Assembly: GCA_025642075.2 (NCBI GenBank)
Contig: JAODUO010001312.1
Location: forward strand, 1 to 64,000
Direction of reading: 5' to 3'
Length of the DNA stretch: 64,000 bases
Origin: Ridgeia piscesae
Lineage: Eukaryota; Annelida; Polychaeta; Sabellida; Siboglinidae
Positions 23,539-62,510 of this stretch are shown one piece after another. The notes beneath the pieces are model-generated. The model was not told the origin of the DNA. It searched no databases and saw nothing but the letters and a program-made list of their open reading frames with translations. The translations under genes and the position numbers were made by a program. Within the stretch, counting starts at the first letter, position 1; each line of letters starts with the position of its first letter.

Positions 23539-24215
23539 CTTCTTGTTGCGGTCACTCTACGAGGCTGCAACAGCAACGATGTAATCAACAGATGTTACCT
23601 TACGGGATGCGCAACGTTAAAATCAACACGTGTAACCTCATGGGTACGACAATGTCGACAACATAACTAAAATCGATCAACATAAATATGCACCGTTAGC
23701 ACGTTCTTGGTTTCCTCGCATTTTACATTAAGGGGTTTCGATATCTTTGGCAGTGTTGTATTACTAATACAACGCAATGACTAATTGCAATAGTCAGAGT
23801 TACCGCCGGTCAGTTAGGCGGACGGACAAATAACCAGTTATATGGCCTCAGTAGCACAATGGGTAGACCTTGTCCCGACCTGCGTTCATAAAGTTTACTT
23901 CACCGTGTGGTGTATTGGTCTTGTCTGCTGGCTAAATATTGCCAAATAAGACCGAGCGAGGTCATGCATGTGTCCACTGGCCCGGCGTGAAGTAGCAACA
24001 GCCTGGTGGTACAATCGATATTTAGGGGGTAATAACATTTCCATCCGGAGAAAATGGACAATGCCACATGGTAGCTTCTGGGTTATCAAGAATACAATAT
24101 GGCTGTATATTGTGTGCAATCCACCCTCAGGATATAGTTGGAACTGTTGTCTTTCAAAATAATAAATAACAATAACTTTATTTTAACACTATCAAACCCG
24201 GGACGGCTGTCTCGT

Positions 24216-24540
24216 TCACGAATGTGTACATACATGTAAATAGCTAAAACTAGTTATGTAGAAAATAAAAAATGTCTGTAATTGTTTCTTAAATTGTGCT
24301 AGATTGCCGTTGTCGCGCATATTCCTAGGGAGTTTGTTCCACATAGTAGGTCCTGCACAGGCCAATGCACGGCGGCCAAAGCGTTCTAAGTTCACTCTTG
24401 TCACTTGAATGAGACACCAGCCTAGTCAACTGCTGGCGCTTAGCGACATTTTGTTTCTCCTGCTTAATTAATGTCATAAACCTCAACAACTTTAGCCGAG
24501 GCAGCTTATAGAACAGTATGTTCCGTCCTTCTTACGACAT
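24216..24540 (-). mobile_element. LINE C-terminal remnant
   Basis: The frame reads NLERFGRRALACAGPTMWNKLP, then FKKQLQTFFIF, the typical end of a non-LTR retrotransposon reverse transcriptase ORF (RAFxxAGPxxWNxLP). The upstream part is degraded. Confidence 0.75.
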
Positions 24541-25620
24541 GCACCATCAGTACTCTGAAATAAAATTGACTCTAGTTCTATGTACAGATATAATTATGCA
24601 TCTTTCCTGATAAGTGTGAAATCATTCGACAGCATAATAATACGGTGGCCAAACCATTACCTGTACGACTACAATGGAATCTTACTCATATCGTATTCTA
24701 CGATTTGTTGCAGAACCGCATCCTGTGATATTATACCAATGTGTTACTCATAGAAGTTCGGAAAGACTAATATTCCAACAGGATTGTGCATCGTCGGGGT
24801 ATTTGTGTAACTTAGCGAAACGTGCTCGAGCTTGCTGTGTCCCCTAATCGGGTAGCATCACATATAAGTGGGTGGGGTGGTTGTTTGATGTCTCCACGCA
24901 TCGCACCGAGGGAGAAATAACTCGCAACAGTGACACCAAGACGGTGACCAAGTGCTAAGTTGAGTATAATACATATTGACGTTATAACTGTGGACACCAA
25001 ACCCGGACGACGTGTTGGATAATGGCAAATACGACACGTTCGCCGCGTCCGGCGGCTTTGTTCGCTGTGGTTTTGGTAATAAAATCGTGGAGAGTTGGTA
25101 GGGCCTACATGCCTACGCAGTTGTCTACAGGAAGACTCGATGGCGCTTGACCGAAACTCGGCGACGTGTGTCCAGCGATCTGCTGACACGCGACATACGA
25201 CTGGATTACGGCGTTGACCAGCGGCATCGGCGCCATATCCTGCCGCCGTTTATTGTGATGGCCACTGTACAAAGTGACCACCCATCCCCTGTGTTAACAT
25301 GTAAAGAGCCGATTGGACTCGAAATTACGGGAGAGTGTGGCGTTTAATTGTTTCCACAGCACTCCATCCCGTCTTCTGATGCCATCATCCGAGGCAGCAC
25401 GTCACGGTAGGCGGGGTGACGCTGAAGCCGGGTTTAACTCCCCAATATCCAGTTTATTCCAACGCCGTAAAGGTTGAAATGACCAGACCCTGGCGCAGCA
25501 AACATAATGGCAAAAATACGTCTGTTCGGTGTGATTTTGGAAGACGTGATAAGCTAGCATTCAACATGTATCACATCTCTCACCAAGTATTGATGTGGTG
25601 TTGTGAAAACTAGAGAGAGC

Positions 25621-26005
<385 letters not shown>

Positions 26006-28228
26006 CAGAATGTTCCATAACGACACAAGCAGTACAAGTGTTTTAACAGGATCGATGACGGTATGGCCAGATCAAGCTGTAGTGATTTAGAAATGACCGA
26101 ACAAACGACTGACCTTCAGGATTACCTTTAATCCCTCTTAGGTAGTATTGCTTGATCTATAGCCTGCCTGGCGCACAGTCCAGCACATGATTGAGTAATC
26201 GACTTTTATGGCTCAGATCAAAACGCTACAGTAGATGTGTCTATGTTAAGTTATAGCAGTTTTTAAATTGAATATTATATGAACAAGTTGATATGGATTT
26301 GAATAAAGTAACATTATAGTGTTTGTGCCATGTTGACTCACAGTGAAATTATATTTAAATGATGGATGATTTCTGAATAAGTATACACTATTATATACAG
26401 CAAGATTTAGCATTACATAACATTTGGCCATGTTGTTCTAGTGACTGTGTGGGACGAAATTTATATTGGCTGGTCTGAACCGGGGCCTTAACACCATTCC
26501 CCAGTCAGAACATGACACCAAAACACACAGGGGACGGTATTGTTGATTTTTTTTGGAGGCCGGGTTCAATATTTCTGAAGCTTACCTGGAGCTTGTACCG
26601 AAAACACTACCTTGACTGAGGCTCTCCACAAAACTCGGTATGCACCTCCCTTTGAGACTCGCCGCCAAAACATCCACCTCGAAGTTCTAAAAACCTCGAA
26701 TTTCACCACCAAGACCACTACCCCTTTAAATCGCCAAACAACCCATCTCGAGGCTTTCCAAACGCCTATAATTGCGTCCGCCCCTCGAAGCTTGCTAAAA
26801 GGACCATGCTGAATCTCTCCAAATGCACAAGCCCCTAGGGTATCTGCAAAAACTCTTTAAATACCACCCTTCCCTTGAGGTTCGCAAAACACCTTGAGTG
26901 TCACTGAAAATCTCACATGGCATCGAAAACCCCTTCCTCAAATATATCCTACCTACCGGTCCCACCACAAATGCACCCCTTCCCTAAATATTGGGATACT
27001 ATTAATCATACAATCTCCAGCCCCCTTTCTGGTACGGCCTATTTCCTGTCACATATTCCACGCGACTGCTAGTGCTTGGTCTAGAGCCGGCCATGGTTTG
27101 CAACAAGTCTTAATTTACAAGGCACGCAAGACTTCATGTGCAGTTACGTCAGGCAGCAATACACGACCCAGCACGTACATAGAACTACACCGCATACAGC
27201 GCCGAGTTGATCCGGTTGTGTCAGACGAGTGTCCAAACAAAGCGATAATACAACACCGGCCTCGGGCTCACAGCGATCACCTCCCCGGGGGCCGGTTGAC
27301 GAACGGATCCACCGACGAACGTTCCCGTGGGTTCAAGGCTGTCAGCGGTGCCCAGAAGAGGAGATCAGAATAATCACATCCATTACACTACTGGGTGCTA
27401 CTTACAGTTCATAGATATGCGTAGATGTCTTGTCACATTCGGTGATATTAATATGCCAGCGCCTTGTCTTCGCTGCGGCGACCCGATCGTTATGCTGCCG
27501 TCATGACAACCGCGCTCACGCATGACCGCAAATAGCACTGTGCGCCCAGGCGTGACGTTCAGTTTAGCCACGCGGTGGCGCCACTGTCCGTCAATTTGAT
27601 GACGAGATAATCTTCTGTAACTGCAATTAAGATGTCGCTAATTCGGCGAATATTACACTACATGGATTGTAGGTCATTATCTTAATTGACCATTGTTTAA
27701 CTTAACGTGAAAGACACGCTAAATAACAATACATATTATATATGCGTGATTGCGATACATGCAATGGCCAATTTTCTACCAGATTAAAATATTATTGTTG
27801 TTGGTAAGTTGCATGGTTCGTTTACTGATCTGCAATAACACTACTTTGAGTATGCGGTCTCCTTTTCATGGTAGCAATTCACATATAAATTATGTTCAGA
27901 CGTTTAAATTACAAATTGTTGTATTTCAAACGGTATGCCAAGACCGTCTCTCTGTTATTTGAACACTGAACTGTTTGTAACCTTAGTCTAAGCCACTACG
28001 AATAATGGCTGGATGAGAAAATACTCAACAGTGTTATGATACGTAGGATGTGTTACGCAATATAGAAAGTTTGTGTCCCTCCTGTGTATTGATCGAAGGA
28101 TCGAAGACTAATATCATTGCTCCCACACCTTTTAAATAGAGTGGCCCAAGAAAAGGACTTACACCACGAATACGCAAATACTTGCTGAAGAGCCAGTGGT
28201 TGCGGCAACAATGACAGTAGAAGAGAGG

Positions 28229-28329
<101 letters not shown>

Positions 28330-28449
28330 TGTGTTATGCTTGGTGCGTGACATTCGCGTCAATCAGACATAGAGCGCCATGCAGTGCGGACAATTTGGTC
28401 CTGCCCATTCACACTGTTGATATAGGCCTACCTATTTGATCACTTACGA

Positions 28450-28598
28450 TAAACTTCTTCTCGACCAGAGTGGTTAAAATGTGGAACTATCTGTCAGTCG
28501 ACACAGTTCAGGCCAAGACAGTAAACGAACTGAAGTCACGCCTCCGAAGAGATTGGAGAGGTCACACAGACCTGTATAATTATACATTTTCAAATTAA
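28450..28598 (+). mobile_element. LINE C-terminal remnant
   Basis: The plus strand reads NFFSTRVVKMWNYLS, then AKTVNELKSRLRRDW and a stop, a typical non-LTR retrotransposon ORF2 end (FFSxRVVxxWNxLP). Its terminal DLYNY resembles the DLYNE of the remnant at 49650-49810. Confidence 0.8.
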
Positions 28599-30094
28599 CC
28601 AGCCTTGACTATGCAAACCGGATAAAAACATATGGGAAAAAATACAACAATAGAGAAATTGCAACATCAGAAAATAAATCTTGAGACGGTCTCAATGCTT
28701 AGTTTTGGGCAAATACTGACCGGTCTTGAGATAAGATCAGCAGTGTTTCGAATCGTAAAGTGAAATAATAATAATTTGAGAAAAAAATCAAAGAGAATAC
28801 ATTTATTTTCCGTGGAAGCGTGGCTACATGGCGAGGTTCCTTCCGACGACAACGTTGCTGTCGCGCGCATGAACGCTTCTGAAGACGATAAAAATACATG
28901 CGATTTGCATACAGAATCAAAACAGCCATTTGGACCTGTTAAAGTAAGTGATGTGATAACTAATCAAACACATCCGCGAAAGAAACTGCGTGTTCATAAC
29001 CCACATGGACAATAGGCGCCACTGGCGGTGGTTAGGCGAAACACGCGTGAACGAATGAGAGTGAAAATGATGAACTCCGAGTTCTCCCGACAGAGGAGAC
29101 TTCTACCGCACAAAACGCAGAACACTCGACTTAGCAAATAAACCACGCTGGTACTTGCTACCAACTACATCCACCATCTGCGAAGAATCGTTGCGGGCCA
29201 TATGAAACTTGTTGACTAACACAACGTCGTCTTGTAGTGCTTGCGTTGGTCAGTAGGTGACGACACATGTCACTAAGAAAGACGCTTCGTCTTGTTGGAC
29301 GTCTTGACCGAAGCGACACGTAACAATCAAGTTACCACGGCTTATATGCGTAATATATTGTTTAATCACAGTTAATCGCGAATACTAATATGCTTGGTCT
29401 AGTTCGGATCACAACTATACATAACTTACAAAGCCAGCGCTGGTCACACGAGCGATTGATTGTCCGATGTCGGCTGGTTTTATCGGTGACACCTAGTTTT
29501 GGAGGATTTTGCAAGACAAATCAGATGTCTCACGTAGCATCAAGAACATTTTTCTGGAGATACTGTCATAAAAAAATCGGATAAATAATAGCCATTGTTT
29601 GTAACTAGCATCTGCTTTAAATAACTCCTACCCGGTATGTGTTTCTGTATACCTGTAGCCTTCACTTCAGCCTCAGGAGTTCAACACTGACAACAGGCAA
29701 TGCTCACAATCACCGAGACTGAGTTAGTGCTATTATATTATGTTTACGCTGCAGCAGCTTAATTGTTTTTGTTGTTGAAGAAATGCACGTCTGTGGTTTG
29801 TGTTCGTGTCTTACTGATTTTGCTAATATATTATCTCCCACCAGCAGTCTCTGATAACAAGCAACACCACTCTTTTCACTGTAGGAGATGACACTAGTCC
29901 GAGTAGTCTCATCGTCACCTGTCTGCACTCACTCGACCAACTTCACCCGTTCTCAACTTAATCAGACCAATGGACACAGACCCTCTAAACAATCATGTCA
30001 CCAGAGCCTATTAAATGGTATAAAATTTAGTGAATCAATGATCATTGTTTGAAATTAGTTATGATTATTGTCATATTTCACAGTTTTAATGCAG

Positions 30095-30225
30095 AGTGTT
30101 AAAAATAAGTTCTTATATCGCACAGTATCCAATCTTCAGGATTGCTCAAAACACTTTTTACTTTCCTCCCTTGCAGACCTGTTCAATCGAATACCTTGTC
30201 AGCTTCTCTGGTACACTGAGATGTT
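30095..30225 (-). mobile_element. SINE-like element, copy 2
   Basis: This is the reverse-orientation match to 190-312: CCAGAGAAGCTGACAAGG, GATTGAACAGGTCTGCAAGG, GAGCAATCCTGAAGATTGGA and CGATATAAGAACTTA. It is the longest alignable pair of the family in this window. Confidence 0.5.
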
Positions 30226-30299
30226 AACATGAATCCATCCTCAGCAGCTAGTTATATATATTTATGTCAAAATAATAATAATATTGTGTTAAAATAATG

Positions 30300-32310
30300 C
30301 ACCACTGACAAAATACATACACACATCATTTTATTACCAATCTATGCACAGCATATGTATATATACAGGCATTTAAAGCCACACAGCAACAAGGTGGAAA
30401 AATAAAAGTATGCATAGCAAAGCTGTTTCTATGTTAGAAACCAACACAAGTGGCCTACTTCACAGACATATTGAAAAACATATTGGAGGTACTATGTAAC
30501 AAATATCCACATCAAATACAGATTATAAAGGTGTACTACTGTCTTAATCAATTAACTTCAGATACTACAAGACAGCCAAAGGCACATGTCATGGTAAACA
30601 GGAATACACAGTAATCAGTTTGAGCATATTACCTAGTTTGCTGCGATACATGATGTTCTAAAAAGTAGAAAATAGTTCTTCCACAGAAATCAGACTGACC
30701 GTATAACACATAATTGTTTGGTTGCACAACCGTTTAAGACGAGCAGTCATTAAATTTAAATTACAAATGAGTATTAAAAGATATTTCATACCGGTCACAC
30801 TGGTACTTGCAAGCTGTTCTATAATCTTAAAAGTTAAAAAAATTGTTAGAATAAATAAACTATGTATGTACTCTTTAAATCACAGATTTAGCGACAGCAA
30901 GAAGACTGTGTACTTGAATTAACAGTTCACGTGTCTTGGCTTCTTTATAATTATTATATGTACACAGGAGATCTGCTACAGGCAACAACACGAGCAATCG
31001 ATGAATATGACAGTAATCTTTAAATAAAATATATCCAATCTGTACATAAAATGCCCACAACAGTGCACTCAGTTGTAGACTTATCACGTAGAAAGGTTTT
31101 TCAAATTAATTAACTTCCCTGTATATTACATTAGAAAATAATTGCATTTCACAACTATGGCAACATTATGCTATGACAATGCAGTGGCTTTGAGCATGTC
31201 TAGTAATTGGTGTACATAAGATTACCTAACTATCAGACTATATATGTATAACAAATTATGCACAATATCTCTACAAATAACATGTATTACATCATTGTTT
31301 TTACAATGGAAGCATTGACTGCATCTGCAATGATGGAACCAACCATGCAGTACAAATCACAGTGACAACAACACTAAATCAGCTACTGATAACGTCGTCA
31401 TTGTCATGAGGCAGCCACGCACATCCAGCCATTATGTACGATCATTTTTGTCTGAAAGAGCTATGCCACTTGTATCTGATACAACACACTACAGACTTAA
31501 CCATATCTCACTTACTGTCTTGCTCAACAAACTACTGACAATCATTAAGAAATTACCCAGTGCATAATTAACTGAATGCTGTTTCCTTGAGAGATAATTA
31601 TATCTAATATAATATCCTTAAAACCACAACATCAATGGCCGACACCCAACTCAGGGTGAAGTTTACTCACCCATAGGATTAAACTAGTTACACTTGTACG
31701 TACAATTACTAAGCTCAACTAACAAGTCACTTTCTATATTATAGAGTCAACTATTTGTCCTAGTGGTATGCTACTTTCTTCCTATCTGCTATAAGCCATC
31801 TTATCTTAGCTACTGTGTAGTCAAACAATTATTTATCCAAGCGTGTCTTAAGTGTTGAAAAAACATTGCACAAAATGTCTTAAAGTAGACCCAATCACTA
31901 AAACACTGCTGCTAATACCAGTACTGTGCATAATACTGATCCACGTATGAAGTTGCTCATGTGGTCACTTTAGACCAGTCGATCTAGTAATAAAATTCTG
32001 AGGAAAAAACAGTGCCCTGATAATACAAATTTCACAAAATATAACTTATTCTATGGTAGTAACCACGCATCAAGTCAGGCACCAGCTCAAATATTTGCAC
32101 ACTCACACGACTGCATAGAATCCACAATTATGAGGACAACCAACATCTTTTGACAAATTCAAAGAGATGAATGCACAAAATTTGCATAACCTACAAATCT
32201 GTCACGATTCTACAAACAACAGTGAGGGCGGTTGACATGTCAACAAATAAAAATATATGGCAGCATAAACAGTGCAAACTACAGGTGTAACACAAACACA
32301 CGGGTGCACA
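30300..32310 (-). other. Probable 3' UTR and downstream flank of iRhom-B
   Basis: AT-rich sequence with no gene behind the stop codon. AATAAA on the minus strand (TTTATT at 30330-30335) is one candidate polyadenylation signal. There are no internal repeats of note. Confidence 0.35.
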
Positions 32311-57542
<25,232 letters not shown>

Positions 57543-58258
57543 GGTAACACGCAGTTATGGCTTACTGCTCAGGTCAAAGTATCATCTAATCATCAGCTGC
57601 CAATCTGAAAGAATCACGGATGATGTAGAAAGGCATGAGTCATTAGTGAAATATTTTCAGAAATTAGCTTGCATGACAGTACTTTGTAAATAATATTACA
57701 TATTTGTTTCTATGGGAACAGACATTGTCAGTATTATGGAACAATATTTCAATTTAACAATTTCTAGCTTATAAAAAATTAGCCTTTGACTGGACTTTGA
57801 CAAGGTGTCTGGTGTACATAGTTATTTATAATAGTTTACATTACAGCATTGTATTTCACAGAATTGTTCTTTGATATTGTTTGTCATTTTCTTGACCAGC
57901 AATGAGGGCAACTAGGAAAAAGCTTTAGCAAATAGTGGAGGATGGTGTAAACGAAAAATGTTACGGTTTTTTTCATCACTTATGTTTATAAATCACTGCA
58001 ATATGGCATGCAATTTTTTTCTGCCACCAAACTGGTTGTATGCTATTTTATACCTTTCATTCATTTTCCACAGACCAATGACACAAATGTAGCCACGTAT
58101 TGTTTGGATGCAACTGCCACAACAGAAACTTCTGTTGCCATTTTTATCGGTTTCCATCTGATAAAGTTCATTTAGAAGGTATTCCTTCTGTGCTTGTCTC
58201 ATCTACACATGTTTGAACATCTCAAGTAAAGGTGATGTGTACTAGTGGACCAATGTTT

Positions 58259-58322
58259 GTGTAAAGTGCTTTGAGCAATCCTAAGAATTGGATATTGGGC
58301 TATATAAGAACTTACCTTTTAA
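58259..58322 (+). mobile_element. SINE-like 3' end, partial copy
   Basis: GTGTAAAGTGCTTTGAGCA, ATCCTAAGAATTGGATA and GGCTATATAAGAACTTACC match the family tail at 246-310 and 5640-5702. Confidence 0.5.
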
Positions 58323-59499
58323 ATGTGCCTATTAAGCTGTAAGACGAAACATTGATACAAGTGAATTTGGTGTTATTTTACATGGCAAGTGTGTAATTCT
58401 TTCAATATTTAACATATTCATCAGATATATATAGTTTATGATTATCACAGTGGTTTTGTAAATAGAGCAAATCCCACAAATATTTATTTATTAATGTGAT
58501 TGTACAAATATCATGATAATCCATCAAAAAACGCAGTTAAAATGGCCTATATTTGAGGATGTTTTGTGACTATTTATTTAGTTGGATTCAGCAGGATTAA
58601 TATATGCAGAAATGTAAAGAACTGTGTGGACGATAATATGATTACAGTGATAGCTTACCAGTTGATAGCACAAACGTGTACAAGGTCCCGTTTCAATAGA
58701 CATGACCATTTTTCCTTGTATTAATTAATAGTTAGCAAGTACTGTACTTATGTCTGCATTCTGCACATGTGGCTGTGTAAACTATTTAATTACTGCCATG
58801 TTTAATGTAGTTAATTTATATTAGTTTGTTTATTGGTATTATTTGGTTTCTACTTGTATGTATTGGTTAAGCTACATTAAATTTATTGTTATAATTTATT
58901 ATTAATGTTTATAAAATTATAGTACATGTACACATGAATTCTGTATATGTCTTTACTGAATACTGGGGTATTCTTTGATGACAGTTTTATATGAATTTAG
59001 TTTTAGTTTTGAGTATATATGTAATTTGTATAATATCGTTGATATGATACATTATAATATGTTAATTTAATTAAAAATTAGGTATGTATTGGTCTTCATC
59101 ATAGTTTACAACAAAACCAGTATAATTAGAAAAAGTAATCTTCTTGTGATTTATGTACAAAATCAAATAGGAGAATGTTTGGGGAAAAATTGCAGTTTCA
59201 TTAATATTTAATCTATGTACTTGAAGGAAGCACCTAAATTGCATTTTAATTAAGTACTATATTATCAATAGAAAAAAATTCTAAAGATTTATTGGCAAGG
59301 TCAAACCTGACAGAAAATGTTTTTTTTATTTAATAATACTGCAGTTTCCTTAATATTGCATCTACGTACACGAAACAAGCACCATCATACTTCAGCTAGT
59401 GGTTATGACCAGGGGGGAAAAAGGTCTTGTCTTGTCGGTATACTGGCCAACATTCCTAGTGGAGTCAAACGGTCAGGGTTGGGTGCGCGTGCTTGTTGG

Positions 59500-59725
59500 G
59501 TCATGTATTAAAGCTTGTCTAAAATGTAGTGGTTCAGGAATGTTAACAATTGCATCTGGTAGGGAATCCCAGTCTATTGTTCAAGGGAAATATGAAATTT
59601 TATAGCAGTGGATAGTGTTGAATGCTTTATTGTTTAAATGCCTTGATAAGCGTTGTTTGGGCTGGATGAGGTTATTGACAGGCAAGGATAGGTGTCCATA
59701 GATAGCTTTGTCGAGTATGGTGAGG
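59500..59725 (-). mobile_element. LINE C-terminal remnant with in-frame stop
   Basis: The minus strand reads RLTILDKAIYGHLSLPV, then YKISYFP, a stop, then TIDWDSLPDAIV, and HFRQALI, the end of a non-LTR retrotransposon ORF2 (SFFPRTIxDWNSLP). The premature stop shows decay. Confidence 0.7.
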
Positions 59726-60239
59726 CGTCCGTTTGTTTGTTTATTAGTTGTTGTAGGTGTAACTGTTTTAGCATTTCTGACACACAGCCCACTTCTTTAG
59801 ATGTATAGTCGTTAAGACAAAAAACAGGTTACAAATGTGTGTGGTTTATATGCAAAGATTACATATTAGCAAACCATCATAAAATGTCATGAAATTTGTA
59901 ACTTTTCACATCTGTACTTTGCTTAATATTTCACTTAAATACATGAAACAACTACCATTAAAACTATCAGGAAATATTTTTTTCCGACCACCCTAGTTTG
60001 TTACCCCTCTTGCGGTTTGTTACTCCTAAATTTAACAGGCAAAGTGGTTACATCCAGCATAATATAATAAGGATTAAATTAGCTTTACTTTCAGATCAAT
60101 TGGCCGGGGCGTAAACCGTAATTATATTCTGAATGGAACTAATTGCAAACTCAATTGGCATTTGCACTGAACGACCGTGGCGTGAATTAGTTAGCAACTG
60201 GCATCGTTTACTTCCTTATTCACTGCTTTAATGCTATAA

Positions 60240-60950
60240 ACAAATCGGAGAATAGTATTAGTATTACTTTGGCCATTACATTATTGGTTCCTGCGGTGGT
60301 TATACGCCGATGTATCACTATCCCGCGAACTAGACGCACGCCAGGGACTTCCCGAGTTGACGGGCCCAGCCCATCCATATCCGCATACCCCGCAAATACT
60401 CGCCCATGATTACATCGCAACTTCGCAAATACCAAACAGTTTGCATTCGGACACTCAAAGTAGTTATGCAGTTTGTTTCGCTAATACTTACGATATATCT
60501 AGCACGAAACAGAGATGCGAAACCAGAGTGCGGGAAACGTGTGAAATATAACCCACTTTTTACAAGAAACGTAAGCGATGTTTTCCAAGCATGACCTAGT
60601 ACGCGTGCGCATTAAACACGGTACATGCGCAGTGGGATCATCTCGTGAAAAACTATGTCAGGGGTTATTTATAGCTGAGGACTCGTGACAGGTGCGAAAC
60701 ATTACATTAAATTGATTATAGATCTAGTCCGAGTCACCATTTGTGTGCCCGACACTTTGCTTGCATATGTGCGTGTTTTAGTGAATAGCTAGTCTGCTGC
60801 AAGTGTGTGAAGCGGGAAAGTTTCATAAGTGGACATTTTGAAGGCTGAAGTAAGTTATATAAGCCGCCTGCACTACACCGCATGGACCATCAGCGTTCCG
60901 TTACTACGTCGCGTCCGGGTATGTACACTGCAGAAGCCCTGAAGTAATAC
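60240..60950. promoter_or_regulatory. Candidate bidirectional promoter of iRhom-B and MPG
   Basis: This is the only CpG-richer stretch between the divergent genes. It has an NRF-1-like palindrome TACGCGTGCGCA (60600-60611, 11 of 12 to the consensus on the other strand) and a half site CATGCGCA (60624-60631). A strong donor GTAAGTTAT at 60850 and GTATGTAC at 60919 could end a non-coding MPG first exon. Position and composition are the evidence; no transcript data are available here. Confidence 0.35.
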
Positions 60951-61342
60951 AGAAGTCTCGATTCGTACGCACCGTATCACGCAGCACAGTGCCAGTGGTG
61001 TATCGATCATGCATGCATGTGGTGTATCATTCATGCATGCTACTGCTGATATTTTAAATATTCCATAACATTTCTAGACATTGATCTAAATATTTTATCT
61101 TGCCTTTTTATTATGTATATGTATTGTTTTGACAGTATTTATTTATTTATTAGTGCGATTTCACTTGTAAATAGAGTAATAATTACTTTTATTAGTCATC
61201 GACTTTACTTATTTACAATGTTTAATTAACAGTTTTAATAATATGACTAATTTATACATTTTTTATCTGAACGTAATTTTTACAGTTGTATTTATTATTA
61301 TTATTTTATAACACATAATGACTAGTTTGATATGTTATTGTA

Positions 61343-61395
61343 CAGCGCTTTGAGCATGTTGGATATTGTGCTTTATAAATAATAAATATTATTAT
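61343..61395 (+). mobile_element. SINE/LINE-type 3' tail
   Basis: CAGCGCTTTGAGCATGTTGGA, TTGTGCTTTATAAATAATAAA and ATTATTATT form a family-type tail followed by a trinucleotide run. Nothing recognisable lies upstream. Confidence 0.45.
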
Positions 61396-61734
61396 TACCA
61401 CCGAGCCCTGTTTTTGTACCTAGGGCGAAAGTCCCCGGGCATGACAAGTGAACGTTAGGTCATTCTGTGATTTTAATCATGTATGGTTCTATAAATCAAC
61501 ATGTCTGATACGTATTATTTGTCTCATTACTTTCATTTATGTACATGTACCCTGAATGCTTAATAACTTTGTATGTGTTTGTATTTGTCATTCATTATGA
61601 TTGGGTATATTTATGTTGATTTCCTGTTTGCTTGTATTTGAATACTACTGTGATAGAATAAAACATTTATGAAGATCAACATGTGCACATGTATAATGAG
61701 TATATGCCATACAAAATACTTTCTACAGGAAATA

Positions 61735-61990
61735 TCCTATAGAAAATAGCCTATAGGAAATATCCTATAGTTTTCAGTAGAATATTTTCTTTAGTTAATT
61801 GTCTAAAGATTTTTATAGGAAATATACTATACAATGTAGTTTTTTCTTTTACAGTTCCATAGGAAATGTTCTGTAGGATATTCCCTGTAGGAAGTATGCC
61901 ATAGAAAACTATACGAAATATCCTATGGTTTTATATAGAATATTTTTTATCCTATAAAATAATCTATAAAAAATCAATAGTTTTTTCTCC
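61735..61990. repeat. Cluster of CTATAGGA/TCCTATAG palindromes
   Basis: GAAATATCCTATAG, AGCCTATAGGAAATATCC, TTTTATAGGAAATATAC, CCATAGGAAATG, GTAGGATATTCC and similar words recur about ten times in both orientations within 250 bp. One perfect stem is CTATAGGA-AATA-TCCTATAG (about 61750-61770). Confidence 0.6.
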
Positions 61991-62478
61991 AAAGCCGGAA
62001 TAATAAAAGCCTTACAAGTTACATTATCAAAACACTATTATGACTGCATTATCATAGCAAATCACTATGTGTGGATGTGTCATGGGGTAAATATAGTGTA
62101 CATAATAACACCAATTTACAAACGTGCAGAAACGATCGCAACAAATCCTGGTGTGTTCTTTGGGCATCCGTGCAATGCATAGGATGGATAGCTGCCTAGT
62201 TGACACAAACAACTTCCCACAATGACTCCTTATCTGCCCCAGTATTCCGGTATATGGGAAGTATCCACACTAACAGGCCATCTACATTTGCTGATTAATT
62301 ATAACAAGTGAAAAATTGCATTTTCTTGGGCATGACCACAGGGTATGAACTTGTGGACAACGACACACCGCCCTGTTTACATGTGAGCGCCTGCTGCAGC
62401 AGCAGCTTTCTGCCCTACAAACAAACCGCCATGTGCGTTTAATTTATTAATGATGTCAAAACGCAACCCCGAATTGGA

Positions 62479-62510
62479 GGGGGTTAGGTGGGGTGGGGGT
62501 ATATGGAGGG
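62479..62510 (+). other. Possible G-quadruplex
   Basis: Four G runs (62479-62483, 62490-62493, 62495-62499, 62508-62510) with loops of 6, 1 and 8 bases, about 1 kb upstream of the MPG start. The loop lengths are at the edge of what usually folds. Confidence 0.35.

Noticed and set aside
23840..23900. tRNA-like string with an A-box-like TAGCACAATGGGTAG
   Set aside because: There is no B box (GGTTCGA) and no foldable cloverleaf, so neither a tRNA nor a clear SINE head can be claimed.
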